Shown here: one piece after another, positions 59,201 through 64,000 of the stretch
Position numbering within the stretch: the first letter of the stretch is position 1
Layout: the number at the start of each line of letters is the position of its first letter
From: Pseudoips prasinana
Lineage: Eukaryota > Arthropoda > Insecta > Lepidoptera > Nolidae
Assembly: GCA_951640165.1 (NCBI GenBank)
Contig: OX621245.1
Span: forward strand, 20,638,330 to 20,702,329
DNA: 64,000 nt
Direction of reading: 5' to 3'
Notes under the pieces: model-generated
Database searches by the model: none
What the model saw: only the letters and a program-made list of their open reading frames with translations
Told to the model about the DNA's origin: nothing
Position numbers and translations under genes: made by a program

Positions 59201-62200
59201 TTATACTCCTGTTTACGGAAAGTGGTGAGGTTTGGTTCAATAAATCGTTGATTAAATCAAAGTGATAGGACATCGGAACTATATTATTAAAAAAAGGTGT
59301 TGAAAGATGCCTTCGGGGTATATATAATGTATCTATGATAACACCTGGACGTTTTAAAAGTGTAATTGTTTTTTAAATGTATTATCATTTTGTAGTATAT
59401 ACAACCTCCCCGTTTGGAACGTAGATATGTATACCCAAGGAATCAAAATGGCAACACAAGCTGTGTTTCTACAGCATTTAATATTTTTATTTGAATAGCA
59501 ACTAGATATATTGTGTTGGTTATATCATCTCTAAATAAAATATATTTTCATAGCCCTATAATGTACAGATAACGATGTTCACGAAAAAAAACGACCGCAA
59601 AAACACAGTTACAAATTATCCTGTTTCAGGTTGTTCGTAGGAATTGTTTACTTTTAATGTTTAGTACTTAGCAATCATCGCCTACACTTGTACTAAGCGT
59701 TAATCTTTAACACAAGCATTTTGCAAACGTTTGTATGCTAATGCTACATCCGTAGTCTTACCTGCTACGTTGAGGGAGGCGTTGTGACTGACGGCCTCGC
59801 CTGCAATATTGCGTGCCACGCACCAGTATATTCCCTCGTCACTCTCTTTCTTGCCACGGTTTACCCTGGGGACAAAAGAAAGCATAAGAGTTATTAACCA
59901 CCTTATCACCACGTATTCGGTACGATTATATATCAATTTTGAATATGGAACTATATTGCAATAGAAATTCTACGAACTTTGAACTAAACAGTATTTTTAT
60001 CAATAACTTTGACAGTTGGCCCGCTGAGCAAGGTGGAGGCTTATTTTTAAATAATTTGAGTTGTAGCAAGATCAGTGGTCAAAGAGTTCAATTATAATTT
60101 ATTAATTTTGATACATAATATGTTATCTTTTAAAGGCGTAACTAATCGAATCCTCACTGCAATCTTTGCGGCCAATGACAGTAGACACAGATCACACGAC
60201 ATGCGACAGCGTGATATCGATATCGATACCGATAACTTCTCGATTCAAATGGCTTGGTGACCAATTCTGAATTTATAACAATACTCAGCTATGAATAAAA
60301 TCGAGACTCTTAGCAAACTACGAGGCTAGTTTTTTTTTGGCCCAGTATTCTAAGTAATTGATAATAAAAAATACATTTCATAAGCCACTAGAAAAATTAC
60401 CTGAAAATATTTTGAAGCATTTTAATTTTTCTGTAGTCTATAATCGACAGTTTGAACACTCACTATTGCAATTTAACTTTTAAAAAATCATAGTCATTAA
60501 TTTCAATGATATAATTGGATAACTCACAATAGTGAAACCTTATAGTAATATGTCTTATGGTAATATATGTCTTGACATTTACGTGGTACAAAAAGTCATT
60601 AACATAATCTATCAGATCTGCTTTGGTATTGGTAAGATGCAGTGTAATATTAATAATGCAGGGACAATGCTGTAGATCCACTTAATATTCTGTAGCTGTC
60701 TGTCACTACAACTAGTGGATATTCAAAACTTGTGCGCTACCACAGAATATCGACATTCTGCGTAGCTCCACTGTATCTACTCTATATTGAATATTATAAT
60801 TTCGTGTTAGTCAAACTTCGGAGGTCTCTAAATGAAACCTGCACGGTACAGACGCGGACGCCAGCACATCCAGCTATCCCAATCTGTCAAATTATTATAG
60901 TTATTTTATAGATTTTCAACTTTATCACAAGAACATAAAGTTCACTTTTAATTGGGGAAATTTGACAGAGTGCCGTTTATCAGAACCCGATTGCTTCCAA
61001 TTGAGGTTCTGATAGCTTGTGGGTTAGTTTCTACATATACAAGCTATCCTCTGAGACCTTACACAAAATGCTAGTTTCACTTGCGTTGAAATTTCTGCTG
61101 GGAATCTGAACTATTTTTCAAGATAAGTATTATCTCTTATTCGAGACTATGACCACCCTTTGTTTAAAACCACAAGCAGATTAATCCACTCTCGAATTAG
61201 AACGTATTAAAAAAGGTTGTTTCATAGTTCCTACTACGCCAGAATGCAGAAAGGATAGTATCTTATACTGACAGACTCAAGTTCGTTAAAATTAGTGCAT
61301 TTTATAACATATTTTGTTAAAATGTAACCTACATAATCCATAATTATACTAATATTTCCTAGTAATATAATTAAAGCGTGTTGCTTGCTTGTAAAGGAAT
61401 GAAAACTTATTTTGTTTAAAGTAGTGTTTATAAGTGGTTGACTCGTTGTTAATATGTTAGCAAACCTGAACAAATCACACTAATATTATAAAGGCGAAAG
61501 TTTGTGAGTGTGTATGTTTGTAACTTCTTCACGTCTTAGCGGCTGGAGCGATTTTAATAAAGTTAAGTATGGAGTTAGCTGACACCCAGGATTAACACGT
61601 AGTCACACTAATATGATAAAGGCGAAAGTTTGTGAGTGTATGACTGTGTATGTTTGTTACTCCTTCACGTCTAAACGGCTGGAGTGATATTAATAAAATT
61701 TGGTATGGAATTAGCTGACACCCAGGATTTACACATAGGCTATAATTTATAAAATTTAACGCGGATAAACCACGGCGCACAGCTTGAAATAAATAAATTC
61801 AATCTTCAAGACGTGTATCTCTAAACAAACATATAAATACCTATTATGATTTTAAGTTCACTTGAATACTAATTGACATTCCTTTGCTTGTATATAACCA
61901 TTATTTCATTCGATTTTTTACTTCTTGTCTACACGAATGAAGTAGATAATTATATTTCTAACATTGTTAATGGCAAGAGACTACTTAGATTACATAAAAG
62001 ATTTCCAAACAAAGGTAGACGTCTGAAACATTCTAAGGCCATGTCATCCACTAATAATACTTTAAGAAACCTATAAAACTCACCTTAGAAATAACAGCCC
62101 ATCTTCCAATAATACTCTATGTCCATCTTCAGCCAGCGGCAGCTGGGAACCATCCTTGTACCAATGCACAATAGGCTTTGGCCGGCCTTCCACGACACAT

Positions 62201-62276
62201 CTTAGGGTTGCTGGTTCACTGCGCCCAGACACGGTGTTCGATGGGTGTTCCTTGATTCGGGGCGCTCGGTTTTGTG
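53207..62276 (-). CDS. robo: Roundabout (Robo) axon-guidance receptor, 14 exons, 5' end outside
   Basis: Single-pass receptor of the Slit pathway, acting at the surface of growing axons and migrating cells. The exons join in phase to about 940 residues. Ig1-Ig4 show the paired cysteines (LRCVVEG/YWCVARN, LLECAPP/FRCVASN, EFNCQ/YSCRADS, SIPCEAK/VICTAVN) and the Robo phrases DEGIYWC, AEPRDV and PEPSVHW. A linker follows, then FN3 with [17 protein letters not shown], a last FN3 starting VPSAPPQ, and a transmembrane helix ([20 protein letters not shown]). The tail carries [13 protein letters not shown] (CC1-like) and DILPPPPYE (CC2-like). Ig5 and the first FN3 of the usual 5+3 layout are absent; Ig4 runs directly into FN3-2 inside one exon. 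No polyproline CC3 was found. The tail is only about 270 residues. It is probably a Robo1-type paralogue. I recall, unverified, a reduced Robo1b in silkworm. The signal peptide lies upstream of the window's recognisable part. Confidence 0.95.
53345..53773 (-). CDS. robo: robo exon: long tail with CC2-like proline motif
   Basis: Acceptor TTCACACAG, donor TATGAG|GTAATT, 429 nt. Serine-, cysteine- and charge-rich, ending [13 protein letters not shown]. In other Robo proteins the L-P-P-P-P motif (CC2) binds Enabled/Ena; that role here is inferred. Confidence 0.92.
53921..54075 (-). CDS. robo: robo exon: CC1-like motif
   Basis: Acceptor AAATCCTCAG, donor TTCAAG|GTAACT, 155 nt. Encodes [17 protein letters not shown] and [17 protein letters not shown], a tyrosine motif at the place of CC1 in Robo tails. 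Confidence 0.9.
54298..54429 (-). CDS. robo: robo exon: proximal cytoplasmic tail
   Basis: Acceptor CAATTCTAG, donor CATG|GTGAGT, 132 nt. Encodes [20 protein letters not shown] and [12 protein letters not shown] do not see a canonical CC0 here. Confidence 0.9.
54502..54656 (-). CDS. robo: robo exon: transmembrane segment
   Basis: Acceptor TTCCTTAG, donor ACTG|GTAATT, 155 nt. Encodes [14 protein letters not shown], then the hydrophobic stretch [20 protein letters not shown] and a basic stop-transfer ([10 protein letters not shown]). Confidence 0.94.
54775..55085 (-). mobile_element. tRNA-like SINE, family E, in a robo intron
   Basis: On the minus strand, TCCTAGCGGTTGCGAGTGC (A-box-like) and TTGGTTCAAAATCCAGG (degenerate B box) at 55020-55085, then a body with CTTCGAGGCACGGGGGTG (plus strand). 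Boundaries approximate. Confidence 0.5.
55352..55563 (-). CDS. robo: robo exon: rest of FN3-3
   Basis: Acceptor TTGATGTAG, donor TACA|GTGAGT, 212 nt. Encodes [40 protein letters not shown] and a short juxtamembrane start. Much more GC-rich than the other exons, with an alanine run. Confidence 0.92.
55945..56067 (+). repeat. Retroposon 3' end in a robo intron
   Basis: AGGCCGGCAACGCACCCGCG, GAGTGTCCATGGGCGGCGGT and CTTACCATCAGGTGACCC, ending CATAAAAAAAAA. Scraps of the same repeat lie at 19200 and 38108. Confidence 0.65.
56095..56245 (-). repeat. AAGT-family retroposon tail in a robo intron
   Basis: GCAGGCCTCTGACATGACTT and GACCGTCTGCTTAACGTGCC, in the same sense as the copy at 41305. Confidence 0.6.
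56958..57073 (-). CDS. robo: robo exon: start of FN3-3
   Basis: Acceptor ATATTTTAG, donor TATTTA|GTAAGT, 116 nt. Encodes [20 protein letters not shown] and the RWEPPP turn of an FN3 domain. Confidence 0.94.
57148..57439 (-). CDS. robo: robo exon: body of FN3-2
   Basis: Acceptor TATATCACAG, donor GATG|GTAAGA, 292 nt. Encodes [16 protein letters not shown], then [20 protein letters not shown], the conserved F-x-x-P-x-Y/F-K-x-x-x-G-K-P-S-N phrase of Robo FN3-2. The upstream intron is only 73 bp. Confidence 0.94.
57513..57967 (-). CDS. robo: robo exon: Ig4 and direct linker into FN3
   Basis: Acceptor GTGTTTCAG, donor GGGAT|GTAAGT, 455 nt. Ig4: [46 protein letters not shown]. About 45 residues of Asp/Glu/Asn-rich linker follow ([13 protein letters not shown]). 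It then goes straight into [20 protein letters not shown], which aligns with the start of the second Robo FN3. The domain skip is therefore inside a single exon. Confidence 0.93.
58056..58239 (-). CDS. robo: robo exon: rest of Ig3
   Basis: Acceptor TTCTTTATAG, donor TACT|GTAAGC, 184 nt. Encodes [14 protein letters not shown] to [14 protein letters not shown] and the domain end (TLTVY). The first base pairs of the exon (AG after TATAG) were chosen by phase. Confidence 0.93.
58273..58410. repeat. Long hairpin filling a robo intron
   Basis: Arms 58293-58336 and 58352-58395 (44 nt, 3 mismatches) around a 15-nt loop. The outermost TATAATAA (58273) is mirrored at 58403. The host intron is only 202 bp (58240-58441), so the stem takes most of it. 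It could be a small foldback/MITE insertion. Confidence 0.9.
58442..58646 (-). CDS. robo: robo exon: end of Ig2, start of Ig3
   Basis: Acceptor TTTTTCAG, donor TGCCAG|GTAATG, 205 nt. Encodes [20 protein letters not shown], then [20 protein letters not shown] with the first Ig3 cysteine. Confidence 0.94.
58841..58994 (-). CDS. robo: robo exon: start of Ig2
   Basis: Acceptor TTTTAG, donor GGCAG|GTAATA, 154 nt. Encodes [40 protein letters not shown]. This is highly typical of Robo Ig2. Confidence 0.94.
58995..59761. other. robo intron
   Basis: 767 bp, AT-rich, with no repeat family recognised. Confidence 0.7.
59762..59865 (-). CDS. robo: robo exon: end of Ig1
   Basis: Acceptor TTGTCCCCAG, donor GCAG|GTAAGA, 104 nt. 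Encodes [19 protein letters not shown] and the close of the domain (HNASLNVAG). The preceding intron is 2.2 kb and holds a MITE remnant and two tandem short elements. Confidence 0.93.
60850..60975. mobile_element. MITE remnant, right end cut
   Basis: GACGCCAGCACATCCAGCTA, TCTGTCAAATTATTATAG and AAGTTCACTTTTAATTGGGG follow the MITE at 20668-20804. The right arm stops after AAATTTGACAGAG. Confidence 0.8.
61476..61785 (+). mobile_element. Two short GCGGGG...CTAG-family elements in tandem
   Basis: CACACTAATATTATAAAGGC at 61476 and CACACTAATATGATAAAGGC at 61604, in the same orientation. The first is cut after TTAACACGTAG. The second runs to a decayed end GCGCACAGCTTG. Confidence 0.75.
62084..62276 (-). 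CDS. robo: robo exon: most of Ig1
   Basis: Acceptor TTTTGTACAG, donor AAG|GTGAGT. Encodes [18 protein letters not shown] to [10 protein letters not shown], including the first Ig1 cysteine ([12 protein letters not shown]) and the tryptophan HWYKDG. Ig1 is the main Slit-binding domain in the family. Two bases complete a codon begun in a missing upstream exon. Confidence 0.93.
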
Positions 62277-62289
62277 CTGTACAAAAAAT

Positions 62290-64000
62290 ATATATTTATA
62301 GCTACTGGCCAATGCTTCTAAACATCTCACCAACTAATGTATTTTTTATAAATCTCAGTGCAAAATAAAACCACAAAGTGAAAGGACGTTCGTTTGATTC
62401 TCGCATCCGTTTCAAACCAAATTGAACCTTAATGCACTCAACACCTACAAATTAACAAGAAAAATCGATATTTGCCCTATTAACGTAATACATATTATAA
62501 ACAAGCATATAAATAAATATTCTCTCCATTTCCTTATTCTTATCCAGAGAGACGATACTACCGTTAAAATATCAAGTGACTGTCAATTTTTGACAGAATC
62601 ATTTGAAATACTATTTAGCCCAATCTGGAATTTTTATGCCGAACCTTATAATCTGCGGCAGAACACGCTACTGCTAGACAGTCAAGGTCGACTAATTTTT
62701 TTAGGGTTCCTTACCTAAAAGGTAAAACGGGACGCTGTCTGTATGTCCGTCTGTTACCAGGCTGTATCTCATGAACCGTGATAGTTAGACAGTTGAACAA
62801 ATATTAAAGGGGGCTCCCATACAACAAACGTGGATTTTGCTCGTTTTTAAATATATACATTATCCTTAAGTTAACGTATGAATCTTTTACTGCTTCTCAA
62901 GCGAGTAGGGACTCCACCTGCACATCAAATAAGATAAAAAAACTACAACTGACGCTCTACGCGATTACGTAACTGTCGCGGATGGGTCGACCGATTGTGG
63001 ATCGGAGAGTACATTTCATCGATACGAATGTACATTTTAGTGTTCATGTAATGCAACCCATTACTCTTCCACTAAAGGGCAAGGAACAAGATCCCTACAA
63101 GATGGACCGATGATCTTGTGAGGGTCACTGGAGGCCGCTGGATTCCGCCGATGCCGGCAGCGCAAGACCGGCATTTGGGGAGGCCTTTGGCCAACAGTGG
63201 GCGCCACTCGGCCGATTTGATGATGATGAAAGGACAAGGGCTTCCTCTAATAATGAAATGGCATAGGGGGTCCAGCAAATGGGCCTAATATTGGTTGGAG
63301 CCCGACTGCACTGATATCAAGAACATTTTAGAGAAATCTCATGTATGCAGGTTTCGTCACGATGTTTTCCCTGCATCGTCATAAGTACTTACAAGATAAT
63401 TGTTTTTATCAGCATATGAATTAAAAAAATACAGTGGCTCTCGCCATTTATTTTATCTCAACTCCACTAACTTCACAGTCCAACGATCTAACCACTCGGC
63501 TATCTCGTACATTGATTCCAAAAACATTATAGTTGAAAAAAAGCAAGTCCAATACATAACTGGTTTTACGTCAGTTAATTTATGTAACGTTTCCATGCAC
63601 ATAATTTACTTCTGCCACCGTACCGCAGCGTTACTTAAATGCAAATTAGCCATAAACTCCAAAATTTACTTGACATAATTCTAAGAAGACCGTATGGAAA
63701 TCGCACTACAAACATATTGTATGCATATTTAAGCATTTACAGTTGAAAAGGTGTCTATTAAAATAAGGCGTTTTCACTTTAATTTCGTTTAACATCGACT
63801 CTAAGGAGGCAAGAACTGTATTGTTAGCTAAATGAAAATGTACGAAATAAAAAACACATTTAAAGCACTATTAACACTGTCTAGACTTAATTATATAAAT
63901 ACCTTGAAAATGAATCGTAATAAGCAGTAATGGTGCATAGTACTGATGTTACAACAATTGCTCATCATGGTGATGATTATGTGCAATTGGGGTAATATCA
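62290..64000. other. Probable 5' intron or flank of robo
   Basis: No signal-peptide exon was found on the minus strand. Repeat scraps: GGGTTCCTTACCTAAAAGGT at about 62704, CGGGACGCTGTCTGTATGTC at 62729. GATGGACCGATGATCTTGTG at 63103 is an RTE 3' scrap (W-T-D-D-L-V-R-V-T-G pattern), ending in TGATGATGAT. A tRNA-like half (GATCTAACCACTCGGCTATC, minus strand) lies at 63485. Confidence 0.45.

Larger units (their letters stand above)
59866..62083. other. Large robo intron with insertions
   Basis: 2.2 kb between the two Ig1 exons. It contains the MITE remnant (60850-60975) and two tandem short elements (61476-61785). No additional exon was seen. Confidence 0.7.

Noticed and set aside
62156..62368. 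Plus-strand open frame of 70 codons
   Set aside because: Lies opposite the robo Ig1 exon, which has the domain motifs and correct splice sites.

Overview
The window is insect genomic DNA, most likely from a moth or butterfly. It is AT-rich and gene-poor and is packed with the repeat kinds that mark lepidopteran genomes: several tRNA-headed SINE families, RTE-, R1- and CR1/Jockey-type LINE fragments, short elements ending in a GCGGGGCACAGCTAG-type sequence, mariners, and a pogo/Tigger relative. No intact tRNA or rRNA gene, CRISPR array or bacterial-type operon was seen. Every tRNA-like box pair found sits in a SINE head.

The one clear host gene is on the minus strand at the right end. Fourteen exons (53207-62276) encode most of a Roundabout (Robo) axon-guidance receptor. 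They were joined by hand from GT/AG splice sites with matching phases. The order is four Ig domains, two fibronectin III domains, a transmembrane segment and a short cytoplasmic tail with CC1-like and proline-rich CC2-like motifs, ending in a stop codon and an AATAAA. Compared with the usual five Ig plus three FN3, Ig5 and the first FN3 are absent, and no intron could hide them. The signal-peptide exon must lie beyond 64000 or in unrecognised sequence near the right edge. A second, weaker host-gene candidate is one GC-rich terminal exon (23650-23772, minus) with a good splice acceptor and a 40-residue open end.

Region by region. 1-6.2 kb: a SINE, an inverted pair of short elements, a GC-rich piece with a poly-A end, an almost intact mariner with one in-frame stop, and a LINE reverse-transcriptase C-terminus. 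6.2-16.7 kb: mostly AT-rich sequence, two CpG-rich patches, a hairpin and a SINE interrupted by another element. 16.7-23.6 kb: R1 and RTE ends, a small TA-flanked MITE, and a 1.47 kb pogo-like element with repeated internal motifs. 23.6-42 kb: the lone terminal exon, many SINEs and LINE tails, a SINE split by a CR1/Jockey-type end, and two inverted copies of a ~0.6 kb repeat. 42-50.1 kb: a decayed mariner beside a decayed Ser-rich coding fragment, then two inverted copies of a giant hairpin element bracketing a broken RTE 5' part. 50.1-53.2 kb: LINE tails and SINE sequence downstream of robo. 53.2-62.3 kb: robo, with SINE, LINE-tail, MITE and hairpin insertions in its introns. 62.3-64 kb: probable 5' intron or flank.

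Robo is the only gene here whose product can be placed in a pathway (Slit signalling at the growth-cone surface). The rest is a record of successive transposon insertions, several of them nested.
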